Virus record (IMG/VR): IMGVR_UViG_3300037805_000447
Location: 1 to 38,037 of that record
Length of the DNA stretch: 38,037 nucleotides
DNA from: a virus
Strand: one strand, 5' to 3'
Each line of letters opens with the position of its first letter. Position 1 is the first letter of the stretch. This document shows, piece after piece, positions 22,920 through 31,343 of the stretch. The notes below the pieces were generated by a model. That model was not told where the DNA came from and searched no databases. It was given only the letters and a program-made list of their open reading frames with translations. A program made the position numbers and the translations under genes.

Positions 22920-22922
22920 ATA
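22915..22922 (+). promoter_or_regulatory. Late promoter ahead of gp32
   Basis: TATAAATA overlaps the end of the 82-aa gene; the gp32 ATG at 23003 follows an 80-nt leader with AAAGGAATATATT. A leader suits gp32, whose T4 mRNA is self-regulated, though no pseudoknot was resolved. Confidence 0.6.
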
Positions 22923-23002
22923 ATGATGTCTAGTAGATTGACCATGCGATACTACTAGATATAACTTAAAAATCATGGAAAATCGACTAAAAGGAATATA
23001 TT

Positions 23003-23929
23003 ATGTCAAAAAGTAGTGCCTTCGCGCGTTTAAAGAAGAAACGTACTAATGTCTCTGAGTTAGCATCCAAGTTAGAGAGTGCCAGTGGTAAAAAGTCTTA
23101 TGGTGATGACCGCTTCTGGAAGCTCCATAAGGAACAGTCTGGTATCGGATCTGCTGTAATTCGCCTACTCCCTGCCTCAGAGGGAAATGATACCCCATTC
23201 ATTAAAAAATATTCACACGGCTTCCAAGGTCCTGGTGGTTGGTATATTGATGTTTGTCCAACAACTATCGGCCAAGAGTGTCCAGTATGTGATCATAATA
23301 AGGGTGTTGTTGAGAAAGGCGGCGGCTGGGAAGATCTTGATGAGCCTGGGAAGAAGTATGTCCGAGAGCATAAACGCCGTGAGGAGTATAACTTCAATAT
23401 CCTCGTCCTGAAAGATGACCATAATCCTGATAATGAAGGGAAGAATTTCTTATGGTCGTGTGGTAAGAGTGTCTTCGATATCATCATTTCAGCAATGGAT
23501 CCAGAGTTCGATGATGAAGATCCATTGAATCCATTTGATATGTGGGAAGGGGCTGACCTCAAATTGAAGTCTCGTAAAGCAGACGGATACATTAAGTATG
23601 ACAGATCAGGATTTGAGAGTCCAACAGCTCTGTTTGATGGTGATGATGAGAAGCTGGAAGAGTTATATGGTAAACAGTATGATTTGAACGAGTTTGTTGA
23701 TCCTAACAACTTCAAGGATTACGCATTTTATGAGAGTAAACTGAATACAGCTCTCGGTACAAAGAAGCCTAAACGCACTGTAACTGAGGATTCAGGTGAC
23801 GATTCTCCAGCACCTAAGCCTGTTAAGAGTGAAAAGGCATCTAAAACAACTGATGCCCCATCAACTTCTACAGATGATGGTGATGACGAAGAGATGATGG
23901 CATACTTCTCAGCGATGGCAGAGTCTTAG
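23003..23929 (+). CDS. 32: Single-stranded DNA-binding protein gp32-like
   Basis: This 308 aa protein (T4 gp32 is 301 aa) has a basic N-terminal cooperativity region (SAFARLKKKR), an OB-fold core with DRFWKLHKEQSGIGSAVIRL, a zinc-binding stretch (VCPTTIGQECPVCDHNKG), FNILVLKDDHNP, and an acidic C-terminal tail (TDDGDDEEMMAYF) that recruits partners. It coats single-stranded DNA in replication, repair and recombination. It ends 7 nt from the convergent tape-measure gene. Confidence 0.95.
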   Translation: MSKSSAFARLKKKRTNVSELASKLESASGKKSYGDDRFWKLHKEQSGIGSAVIRLLPASEGNDTPFIKKYSHGFQGPGGWYIDVCPTTIGQECPVCDHNKGVVEKGGGWEDLDEPGKKYVREHKRREEYNFNILVLKDDHNPDNEGKNFLWSCGKSVFDIIISAMDPEFDDEDPLNPFDMWEGADLKLKSRKADGYIKYDRSGFESPTALFDGDDEKLEELYGKQYDLNEFVDPNNFKDYAFYESKLNTALGTKKPKRTVTEDSGDDSPAPKPVKSEKASKTTDAPSTSTDDGDDEEMMAYFSAMAES

Positions 23930-23936
23930 CCATTGA

Positions 23937-26189
23937 TTAGTTGGGTTCTCCGTGTGACGGTGCGGCATTGATAATGTTTGTGGTGTTACTCGTTGAACCC
24001 GACACTGGTTGTTGTGAAGCATATATAGCTTGAACTATTTGTTCCATATATCCTCTATTCTCACGAATAGTGTTTGCTAAGAACTGATTAGCGCTTTCAT
24101 TTCCACCGTGTTGTTTAATTAAATTGAACTGATCGGCTATCTCTTTAGGTGTCTCCACCATCAGATCGTTTTTCAGATTCTCTAAATTATGAGGTGTTAG
24201 AGCCGCATCGCCTAACTCTGGCTCACTTGATAGAATGGTACCTATCACACCATCGCTACTAACACCCAACTGGGCATCTTCAAATTGTTTAATGTCCTTA
24301 AACTGTTTAGTGGAGTCTTGAACTGGTTTTGATACTATAGCGACTTCTTCTTCAATTTTATCTTGTTTTCTCGCTTGTATATCAGCCTCGATTGATAAAT
24401 TATGAGGTGTTAGAGCCGCATCGCCTAACTCTGGCTCACTTGATAGAATGGTACCTATCACACCATCGCCTAACTCTGGCTCACTTGATAGAATGGTACC
24501 TATCACACCATCGCTACTAACACCCAACTGGGCATCTTCGAATTGTTTAATGTCCTTAAACTGTTTAGTGAAGTCTTGAACTGGTTTTGATACTATAGCG
24601 ACTTCTTCTTCAATTTTATCTTGTTTTCTCGCTTGTATATCAGCCTCGATTGATGCTATCTTCGAGTTGAAATCAAACCCAGCTACTCTCATCACAGTGC
24701 CTAAAGCACTATCTTTAAGCCACTTCAACGTGCTGATTCTCATTTCATCTAAAGAGTTAGCAACAGTCTTAAATATTGATTTGATTGGATCCAATATATA
24801 TTCACTAGCGAGCGCGGTGATACTATCTTTCATACCAACCACGGCACCTGCCATACTATTGCCTATATTAGACCAGAACTCCGTGGTGAATAACGAGCTG
24901 ATGATATCGGTTATTTTGAAACTGTCCAGCCACGCTGAAGCATTATCAGCGCCCAGCCATCCTAATATAGAAGATACACCACTCTTAACTAGGTCTAATA
25001 AGCCACCGAAAACACTATTAACGATGCCTGCTAACCCTTTGCCTATCGCGGATGACCAACCACCTTCCTCATAACCCTTAATACCCTCATTGATTCCGTT
25101 CCACACACCCATAATGATAGTTAATGGATAAGCGACCTTAGATATGATACCGCCTAACACACCCATAAACTTAGGAAGGAGTGAGATTGTTTTACTGAAG
25201 AAGCTGATGGTTTTACTTACAGCATTACCAACTATAGAGACTGCTTTAAAAAGGCGGGTCGTAGCTGACCACTTCACCACAATTGACCCAAACGCTTTGA
25301 TTGTGTCGATCATAGGAGCAATCGTTTTAGATATAGTGTTAAACCCTTTAATGTTCTTTATACTGGCAACAGCATTAGACATAGGCTTAGCCAATAGTGA
25401 TAATTTATCCGATATCGCTGTTTTAACAGCTTTCAGCGCGTCTATAACTGGATTAGCGGCTACCAATACAGAAGCACCTAAAACACCTTGCTTCAGAGCA
25501 TTGATTGAACTTAGGAATTTACCATATACCGCTGGCATGAATCCACTAATCGCACCCTCTAATTCATAACCACCATCTTCCTTATTACTTGATAATGTGA
25601 AGAAATTATTTAATCGTGTAGTGAATGAGCCAAATGCCTCAGAAATTTTATCACTATACGTATATAAACCTTCTATTACTACCACTATAGCACCTGTCAT
25701 AAGTGCTATTCTTCTCGTTAGGGACGATAATATATCACCTAGAATTGATTTTTTACCGATCTCAAGATCTGTTGTATAAGGATCACTTTCACTTGTTTGT
25801 TTACCTTCCTTCTCTCTATCACGTAACGCCTCATCGTTCTCCTTCGCCTTGTTCTCCAATCGAAGGCGTTCAGTATCTTTCTTATCATCTTCGATCCAGT
25901 TAGCAACTACAGTATTCGTGTGGTTTCTAAATAAACCAACAAGATCACTTAAATGATCTGAAATTGTACCGAGAGTTGATTCAACACCTGTACTTAACAC
26001 TGTTGATGTGTTCCCATGTGTTAAAGACAATAAACTCACTGAGTTTGACAAGTTATCTATAACACTGTTCATATTGGAGAATATAGACACACCTTCATCA
26101 GAGAACATTCTACTCTCTTCAAACGCGCCATTTATCACCATTAATTTTGATTCAATGGGTGGTAGTAATGGTAGTGACATCTCGCTCAT
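23937..26189 (-). CDS. 29: Tape measure / baseplate hub protein, gp29-like
   Basis: This 750 aa protein has a coiled N-terminus, a charged stretch (WIEDDKKDTERLRLENKAKE), and long hydrophobic Gly/Ala-rich helices (for example FMGVLGGIISKVAYPLTIIM) typical of tape measures. Its place just after gp26/gp51 matches T4 gp29 (590 aa). The start ATG overlaps the gp51 stop (ATGA). A recent in-frame tandem duplication occurs near residues 512-668. In this protein class length sets tail length, so the duplication may matter. Confidence 0.75.
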   Translation of the reverse strand: MSEMSLPLLPPIESKLMVINGAFEESRMFSDEGVSIFSNMNSVIDNLSNSVSLLSLTHGNTSTVLSTGVESTLGTISDHLSDLVGLFRNHTNTVVANWIEDDKKDTERLRLENKAKENDEALRDREKEGKQTSESDPYTTDLEIGKKSILGDILSSLTRRIALMTGAIVVVIEGLYTYSDKISEAFGSFTTRLNNFFTLSSNKEDGGYELEGAISGFMPAVYGKFLSSINALKQGVLGASVLVAANPVIDALKAVKTAISDKLSLLAKPMSNAVASIKNIKGFNTISKTIAPMIDTIKAFGSIVVKWSATTRLFKAVSIVGNAVSKTISFFSKTISLLPKFMGVLGGIISKVAYPLTIIMGVWNGINEGIKGYEEGGWSSAIGKGLAGIVNSVFGGLLDLVKSGVSSILGWLGADNASAWLDSFKITDIISSLFTTEFWSNIGNSMAGAVVGMKDSITALASEYILDPIKSIFKTVANSLDEMRISTLKWLKDSALGTVMRVAGFDFNSKIASIEADIQARKQDKIEEEVAIVSKPVQDFTKQFKDIKQFEDAQLGVSSDGVIGTILSSEPELGDGVIGTILSSEPELGDAALTPHNLSIEADIQARKQDKIEEEVAIVSKPVQDSTKQFKDIKQFEDAQLGVSSDGVIGTILSSEPELGDAALTPHNLENLKNDLMVETPKEIADQFNLIKQHGGNESANQFLANTIRENRGYMEQIVQAIYASQQPVSGSTSNTTNIINAAPSHGEPN
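24184..24654 (-). repeat. Nested tandem duplication in the tape-measure gene
   Basis: A 213-bp unit (71 aa) at 24184-24396 is repeated at 24397-24654 with only two or so base changes. The second copy carries an extra 45-bp tandem repeat (15 aa, DGVIGTILSSEPELG) in its middle. All changes keep the frame. Confidence 0.92.
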
Positions 26190-26356
26190 TTATTTTTCTC
26201 TTCTTGTTCTTTGATGTGCTTTACTTGAAGACCTATGTATATAGATCTCTCCCAAGGTAACATATTCTCCAGCTCTGTTATAGAGTACCCGTGATGAGCA
26301 ACCAGCGCGAAATTAATCTCGTAGTAGTTTCTTAGGTTATCATCAAGGGCTATCCG
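26186..26356 (-). CDS. 51: Baseplate hub assembly protein gp51-like, made by -1 frameshift
   Basis: The frame encodes RIALDDNLRNYYEINFALVA, then HHGYSITELENMLPWERSIY and a charged helical tail, the pattern of gp51-like proteins next to gp26 in marine T4-like phages. There is no usable start codon: the frame is closed by TAG 16 codons upstream of the slip site and then has only ATT/ATC-type codons. It lies in the -1 frame after a T TTT TTC heptamer at the end of gp26. The likely product is therefore a gp26-gp51 fusion of about 288 aa. Confidence 0.75.
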   Translation of the reverse strand, partial: RIALDDNLRNYYEINFALVAHHGYSITELENMLPWERSIYIGLQVKHIKEQEEKNK

Positions 26357-27051
26357 AAAAAACTCGATAAACCCTCCAATCTAATAACATTTTTTTCTCC
26401 ACAAGACGGACATATTACTTCAGAGTTATATGTGATCTTCGGCATGTTCTCCATGAATGTGTTCATTTTAAGGAACACTTCTTCAGGTAGCGCCTCTATC
26501 CAGTCAACGAGTTCGCTGTTGCTATATGAACTCGCTTTGTGTATAGTGTCGCCGTCATATACTGAACTAATCATCGCTGCTATTAGATTGAATGATTTTT
26601 CAATTTTTGTGGCCCCCTCAACATTTAAACCAGACATGGACGGATATCTCATTTCAATGCCCATAGAATCTGATATCTGTATCACGTTGTCGCCTTCATC
26701 TACTGTATTAAGGACGACTTCATCTAGATTAATCTCAGCAGGCACCTCTCCCTCACACTTCGAGCATTTTGTACTGGCGGTGATGATCTCTCCGATGCTC
26801 TTCTTCCTCAACTGGATGAATATGTGCTCAATATCGAAGTATGGCAGCTCCTCAACACTCTTTATTTTACCCATTGTACAGTTGTCTATGATCTGAATGA
26901 TGGCATTGAACATATCCCCTTCATCTTCAGATTCTAGAGCCATCATAAGGATCTTCTCTTCCTTAACATTGAATGCTCTATATTTGATGACCTGTTGTGT
27001 TGATGGTAGTGTTAGTTGGTATGTTGCGTAATCTATTTGTGGTAAACCCAT
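26350..27051 (-). CDS. 26: Baseplate hub protein gp26-like
   Basis: This 233 aa protein (T4 gp26 is 208 aa) has QLTLPSTQQVIKYRAFNVKE, then EKILMMALESEDE, DIEHIFIQLRKKSIGE, a treble-Cys-type pair (CSKCEGEV) and a C-terminal CPSCGE, ending LEGLSSFFG. This matches marine gp26 proteins closely. Such proteins sit directly before the tape measure, where other phages encode tail assembly chaperones. A slippery T TTT TTC in the last codons may direct some ribosomes into gp51. Confidence 0.9.
   Translation of the reverse strand: MGLPQIDYATYQLTLPSTQQVIKYRAFNVKEEKILMMALESEDEGDMFNAIIQIIDNCTMGKIKSVEELPYFDIEHIFIQLRKKSIGEIITASTKCSKCEGEVPAEINLDEVVLNTVDEGDNVIQISDSMGIEMRYPSMSGLNVEGATKIEKSFNLIAAMISSVYDGDTIHKASSYSNSELVDWIEALPEEVFLKMNTFMENMPKITYNSEVICPSCGEKNVIRLEGLSSFFG
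26356..26362 (-). other. Slippery heptamer T TTT TTC for -1 frameshifting
   Basis: In gp26 the codons AGT TTT TTC GGA TAG form T-TTT-TTC in the correct phase for simultaneous slippage. After the slip, reading continues CGG ATA GCC CTT GAT GAT AAC in the gp51 frame, avoiding the gp26 stop. Confidence 0.7.
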
Positions 27052-27061
27052 TATAAAAATC

Positions 27062-27595
27062 CTATATAATTGTCAAGTCTCTGTATGAAAAATTAACTGT
27101 AAATTCTGATGGTGTGTTCGATGATCCTGCTGCGTATACTTTCGAGGATATGCTGATTGGATAGATGTCCTCAAACTTGAACTCGGTCACACTCATACCG
27201 TGTCTATTGAGCTGCTTGACTAAACAAGAACCGGTAACATCATCAAAGTACCGTACGGTGTCATCCTCTATCATCATATTTGTTATCCAGTCCTCAAATA
27301 ACATATAATAAATGTGCTCTGGATCCGTTAATAGAGTGATCTCCAGATCTGATTCATGGGCAACATCTTGTATAGGCTTAACTCTCCTATATCCATCACC
27401 TAAACGAGGATTATTTGTGACTGAGTTCGGTGAAAATGTGACTCCTTTAGTGTACACGGACACATTTCTGACATCATCGCCATAATCAAGGTCCTCTCGG
27501 ATAAAGGCTGGCACGTTGGTCATCGAAAACTCGAATAGATTGTCTCTAGCGAGATCACTATTAAAAACGGTCGATCTGAACTCGCTTATATTCAT
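27062..27595 (-). CDS. Tail-tube-like protein (gp19/gp54 family)
   Basis: With the ATG at 27595 (MNISEFRSTVFNSDLARDNL) the product is 177 aa. It has the tail-tube fold pattern: DLARDNLFEFSMTNVP, then VSVYTKGVTFSPNSV, DLEITLLTDPEHIYYMLFED, and FKFEDIYPISISS before a last beta strand. Gp19, gp54 and gp48 share this fold. Being with hub genes, it is more likely a baseplate-tube initiator than the main tube protein. The ATG overlaps the upstream stop (ATGA) after GGAGAGC. Confidence 0.75.
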   Translation of the reverse strand: MNISEFRSTVFNSDLARDNLFEFSMTNVPAFIREDLDYGDDVRNVSVYTKGVTFSPNSVTNNPRLGDGYRRVKPIQDVAHESDLEITLLTDPEHIYYMLFEDWITNMMIEDDTVRYFDDVTGSCLVKQLNRHGMSVTEFKFEDIYPISISSKVYAAGSSNTPSEFTVNFSYRDLTII

Positions 27596-28254
27596 GCTCT
27601 CCATATCTCCTTAGCAGAAGCGCCCACGAAGTTGGCAGTTGGGAGGAATAGTGTGTTTTCCCACTCACTTGGATATATTTCCATCAACTGTGATTTGATG
27701 TGTGAGAATAAGTACCTATGTATTGTCTTTTTGACATATGGGATCCTCGCCACCGCCTGCCAGTTCACGTTGAACTTATCATCATCCGTGACATCCGCAA
27801 TATCATTTCTACCAGTGAACTTCATCAACCCATCAAAGAATCTAGCCCTTATCATAGGCGGTAGATAGTGAACGTTGAGGCCTAAGAGTGAGTCATTATC
27901 TATGCCTATGATGATTGATAATGGGTGTTTGTCCCAATAGGGTAATGTGTCCTGATGTTTAGCATCATATAAAAATGTGACCATTGATCCGTGCTTAGGA
28001 AAAGACACTTTCTTTGGATGCTTCATCTCATCATCAATGGTATTCATGAACCACTTCATGGCGTGTTTAGGCGCACTCTTTCCAGGAAGAATCTTCTCAC
28101 CTGTTGCCTTTTTTGATAGCTCATACTGGATAGCTTTAGGTGCTATTACACCTGTTTTACCTGTTTTCGTGACACGTGCCCAGACAGCACCCTTCCAACG
28201 GTACCAGTTACCGTCTGCTGCTAATTGCTCTGTGCCTTTTGCTATCTTCTTCAT
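27592..28254 (-). CDS. Conserved phage assembly protein with LPYWDKHP / LNVHYLPP motifs
   Basis: This 220 aa protein has a central core TLPYWDKHPLSIIIGIDNDS, then LLGLNVHYLPPMIRARFFDG, and YVKKTIHRYLFSHIKSQLME near the end. I recall this core from hypothetical or structural proteins of marine T4-like phages beside gp4, but not a proven function. The N-terminal 65 residues are basic (WYRWKGAVWARVTKTGK). The ATG lies 5 nt after a late promoter with no ribosome site. Confidence 0.7.
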   Translation of the reverse strand: MKKIAKGTEQLAADGNWYRWKGAVWARVTKTGKTGVIAPKAIQYELSKKATGEKILPGKSAPKHAMKWFMNTIDDEMKHPKKVSFPKHGSMVTFLYDAKHQDTLPYWDKHPLSIIIGIDNDSLLGLNVHYLPPMIRARFFDGLMKFTGRNDIADVTDDDKFNVNWQAVARIPYVKKTIHRYLFSHIKSQLMEIYPSEWENTLFLPTANFVGASAKEIWRA

Positions 28255-28259
28255 CTATG

Positions 28260-28268
28260 TATTTATCA
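28260..28268 (-). promoter_or_regulatory. Late promoter, 5 nt before an ATG
   Basis: TGATAAATA, then CATAG, then the ATG at 28254, squeezed between the gp4 stop and the next gene. Confidence 0.7.
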
Positions 28269-28706
28269 TCATCTACACAAAACGCGCTCGGTGAGTATGG
28301 TGAACTCCCACCCTCTCTTGTCACTATATAGCTTGGCTGCCTTCCACTTCGCTTGATTTATCGCATATGTCTCAATTGACTTCATATACCCCTTTGTTCT
28401 TCTCCCACTCTTCGGTAACTTAGGCGGCTCTGTCTCCTTCAATGGTTTTATCTCGACTAAGTATATCTTCCCATTTGCCATCTTCATCCAAGCGTCCACG
28501 AAATAACGATGTGGTCGATTGTCAACAGGACTTATATACGGTACCACGACCTCTTCACTGTTCCATTCAACGACATCTACAGCATTATCGGCCCACGTGA
28601 AGAATCGGCGTTCCCAACTCGATCTATAAACTATTGAATCGACATTGCCACGATACTTATCCTCGTTGATTGGTTTCCATACGCCTTGATTGTAGTGTTT
28701 ACTCAT
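28269..28706 (-). CDS. 4: Head completion protein gp4-like
   Basis: This 145 aa protein (T4 gp4 is 150 aa) has NPE/NEDKYRGNVDSIVYRSSW, then ERRFFTWADNAVDVVEWNSE, and VDAWMKMANGKIYLVEIKPL. The last part has the D...E-x-K nuclease-like signature of the TnsA/endonuclease fold. Gp4 finishes the filled head before tail joining. It opens the minus-strand hub operon from a divergent promoter pair. Confidence 0.92.
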   Translation of the reverse strand: MSKHYNQGVWKPINEDKYRGNVDSIVYRSSWERRFFTWADNAVDVVEWNSEEVVVPYISPVDNRPHRYFVDAWMKMANGKIYLVEIKPLKETEPPKLPKSGRRTKGYMKSIETYAINQAKWKAAKLYSDKRGWEFTILTERVLCR

Positions 28707-28710
28707 GATG

Positions 28711-28743
28711 TGCTAAATAGTATTGATTTAACTATATTTAGCA
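28711..28743. promoter_or_regulatory. Divergent late promoter pair
   Basis: GCTAAATAG on the plus strand (28712-28720) and GCTAAATATAG on the minus strand (28732-28742) form an imperfect inverted repeat. They face gp48/54 at 28751 and gp4 at 28706. They differ from the consensus in having CTAAATA. Confidence 0.55.
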
Positions 28744-28750
28744 GGTTAAC

Positions 28751-29653
28751 ATGGGTATAAAAGCGAGTAGTGTCACACTCAATGATAATGTTGATGTCGG
28801 CGCCGTTTCATCTTCATCCAGTACACTTAAATATCCAGAGGATATGGAGAGTGTGCGGTTTATGGCGTCCTTCAGGATCAATAGAATGTTTGACGGCGCT
28901 CAAGGCAGTTTATCGAGCATCGCATCAAAAGATTCAAGAGGTCAATCTAGTGTCGATCTGAAGAAGGTGACGGCACAACACATAATGTTGTATCAAACAC
29001 CTGTGAATGTGTCATATTCCCAGAACTGGGCGAAACAAGAGGGTGTGTATGGTGAGTATGGTGGATTTGAGAAGATCGCCAATATGAACTCTCTCGGTCT
29101 GATAAAGGAGCACTTCACGACCATGTCTAAAACTGTCATTGGTGGTATAGCCAAAGCGGCGTGGGCTGGTGATATGTCGGTTAAAACTGGTGTGGCCGTT
29201 AATCCCTTCCTCGGTGTAGCATATGAGTCGCCCAATCTCAGAACATTGACAGTGCCATATGTTTTTGAGCCTAAGAGTAGACACGAAGCACAGGCGGTGA
29301 TTGATATTATCGGCGCATTTAAATTCCATTCGGCTCCATCATATATAGATGCTTCCGATGTTTTCAATTCCGATATACTTAAAGATGTCTCAGATTCATT
29401 ATCACTTAATCAGGCACTGTTGAAGTCGCCTAATGTGTTTGAGATTAGCTTCCTAGACAGGGACAGTGACACTGGTAGAAATAAGAGCTTGTTCAAGTTC
29501 GGCCCTGCTGTGTGTATGGATGTGAACTGTAACTACGCTTCTAATGGTATATGGAGAGCACTTGAAAGTGGTTTGCCTGTGTCTGTTGAGCTGAACCTCA
29601 CATTCCAGGAGATGGAAATCATCACAAGAGATAAGATTATAGGTGGCTGGTAA
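28751..29653 (+). CDS. Baseplate tail-tube cap/initiator, gp48/gp54-like
   Basis: This 300 aa protein has SVRFMASFRINRMFDGAQGS, a membrane-like or helical centre (GIAKAAWAGD), LTVPYVFEPKSRHEAQAVID followed by IIGAFKFHSAPSY, and the C-terminal signature FKFGPAVCMDVNCNYASNG, then LPVSVELNLTFQEMEIITRD. This pattern is shared by gp48 and gp54, which start the tail tube on the baseplate. I cannot separate the two by eye. It begins the plus-strand baseplate operon. Confidence 0.85.
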   Translation: MGIKASSVTLNDNVDVGAVSSSSSTLKYPEDMESVRFMASFRINRMFDGAQGSLSSIASKDSRGQSSVDLKKVTAQHIMLYQTPVNVSYSQNWAKQEGVYGEYGGFEKIANMNSLGLIKEHFTTMSKTVIGGIAKAAWAGDMSVKTGVAVNPFLGVAYESPNLRTLTVPYVFEPKSRHEAQAVIDIIGAFKFHSAPSYIDASDVFNSDILKDVSDSLSLNQALLKSPNVFEISFLDRDSDTGRNKSLFKFGPAVCMDVNCNYASNGIWRALESGLPVSVELNLTFQEMEIITRDKIIGGW

Positions 29654-30138
29654 TGAAAGGATATTTTGAGGCATTCCCTTATATTGACTATGACGGCCAT
29701 AAAATGAAGGATATTTTTAGGCGTGTTAAGATCACTGATAATATTGATGACATGTTCCATATATATGAGTACATCGTTGAAGATGGTGAGACGCCGGAGC
29801 TCCTCTCATATAAAATATATAATGATCCCAACAAGCACTGGGTGTTGTTGTTGATCAACGAGATCATCGACCCCTATACTGAGTGGCCTATGTCGATTGA
29901 TGAGCTTGAGCGGTATACTGCTATGAAATATCACGATATTAACGGTTTTCATCATTATGAGGATGATACAGGTGCTGTGGTGTATGATAATAGAGTAGAT
30001 CAACCGAACACTTATAATCTGATATATGTCACCAACATCATACACGAAACTGCTGTTAATGAATCTAAACGCACTGTGAAGGTGATGCCGTTGAAATATT
30101 TGTCTGAGTTTGAGACCACCTTCGAAGGTAAGATATGA
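29653..30138 (+). CDS. 53: Baseplate wedge protein gp53-like
   Basis: This 161 aa protein (T4 gp53 is 196 aa) has FEAFPYIDYDGHKMKDIFRR at the start and EYIVEDGETPELLSYKIYND followed by PNKHWVLLLINEIIDPY, the LysM-like core of gp53. Gp53 clips wedges together in the baseplate. The ATG overlaps the upstream stop (TAATG). Confidence 0.93.
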   Translation: MKGYFEAFPYIDYDGHKMKDIFRRVKITDNIDDMFHIYEYIVEDGETPELLSYKIYNDPNKHWVLLLINEIIDPYTEWPMSIDELERYTAMKYHDINGFHHYEDDTGAVVYDNRVDQPNTYNLIYVTNIIHETAVNESKRTVKVMPLKYLSEFETTFEGKI

Positions 30139-31343
30139 AGGAGTCTAAACGCAGTGTAAAGGTGTATGATCTATTGACTTTCAGCATAACGAATTGCTGG
30201 GGACAAGAGACTGATATACACACACTGTTTACATCATTTACTGTTACCGAGAGTGTCTTCAGAAAGGGTACTAGAGGCACAGTGTCGGTTGTTGATGATC
30301 TTGGATTATTTGAGATGCTGCCGTTGGTGGGCGACGAATATATCAATATATCATTCAGAACAGATTGGATGGGTGTAGAGGATCCTATATACGACAGGAC
30401 CTTTAGGATATATCGTATTGATAATGGTAAGCAATACAGTGGTGCCACACGCTCGTATATAATTCACTTCATATCCCCCGAAGTGGAACACAATGAGAGT
30501 GTATATATATCGAGGTCATATAAAGGTAAGACATCGGATATGATTGTGAGAGACGTGTGGAATAACTTATCCGATGTTGATGCTCTGACTTGTGTAGAAT
30601 CTGTGAACGCTCCAAGATACATTATACCCAATCTCCATCCATTTGATGCTATATCGTGGCTATCAGAGAATTCGGTGAGCGATAAGGGTTATAGCGATTA
30701 TGTGTTATATGAAAATCGAGATGGGTGGAATTGGCTGCCTTTGAGATCTTTGATGGACGATGAGCCAATTCAAACGATCCGAAGAAGTATGTCCAATATC
30801 AGCAACTTATCCAGCGTCAGTAGAGATAATGCTGAAGATATAGAGTTCAGTAGATTATATGACACCATTGAAATGTGTAGAAGCGGACTATATGGTGTCG
30901 ATGAGACTCAATACTCGTTAGTGAATAAAACAGTGAATATTGAGGGTGTATCATATAACGATAGAGATTTTGTTGAGATGCCACGAGCGAATGCCTCAGT
31001 TATTGAGCAATGTGATATGCCCATCGGCGCAGGGATGAATCTCATTAGAGGGAATGACCCTGAGACCGTGTATCAAGGATCACATAAGCCGCTGATGAGA
31101 CGCAAACAGTTGATGTCTGAGTGGAAGGGTAATACATGGTCAATCACTGGCCCAGGAAACAGCAACCAAACGTGTGGTAAGGTGATATATCTAGACTTAC
31201 CATCAATGAGCATAAACAACTCAGATGAGGTTGATGGTAAGTACGGCGGGAGGTACTTGATCACCGACATTAACCACCACTTCAATCAAACCGAGTACAC
31301 TACTGGCATGACTATACGATCTAATATACTGAGGACTGAATGA
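30135..31343 (+). CDS. 27: Baseplate hub protein gp27-like
   Basis: This 402 aa protein (T4 gp27 is 391 aa) has the hub fold pattern: FTSFTVTESVFRKGTRGTVS, LVGDEYINISFRTD, PFDAISWLSENSVSDKGYSD followed by YVLYENRDGW, and the final GGRYLITDINHHFNQTEYTT. Trimers of gp27 form the torus that carries the gp5 spike. It lies between gp53 and gp5, with overlaps of 4 nt on each side. Confidence 0.85.
   Translation: MKESKRSVKVYDLLTFSITNCWGQETDIHTLFTSFTVTESVFRKGTRGTVSVVDDLGLFEMLPLVGDEYINISFRTDWMGVEDPIYDRTFRIYRIDNGKQYSGATRSYIIHFISPEVEHNESVYISRSYKGKTSDMIVRDVWNNLSDVDALTCVESVNAPRYIIPNLHPFDAISWLSENSVSDKGYSDYVLYENRDGWNWLPLRSLMDDEPIQTIRRSMSNISNLSSVSRDNAEDIEFSRLYDTIEMCRSGLYGVDETQYSLVNKTVNIEGVSYNDRDFVEMPRANASVIEQCDMPIGAGMNLIRGNDPETVYQGSHKPLMRRKQLMSEWKGNTWSITGPGNSNQTCGKVIYLDLPSMSINNSDEVDGKYGGRYLITDINHHFNQTEYTTGMTIRSNILRTE

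Noticed and set aside
24667-25779. Plus-strand frames opposite the tape measure
   Set aside because: Shadows of the long helical tape-measure frame.
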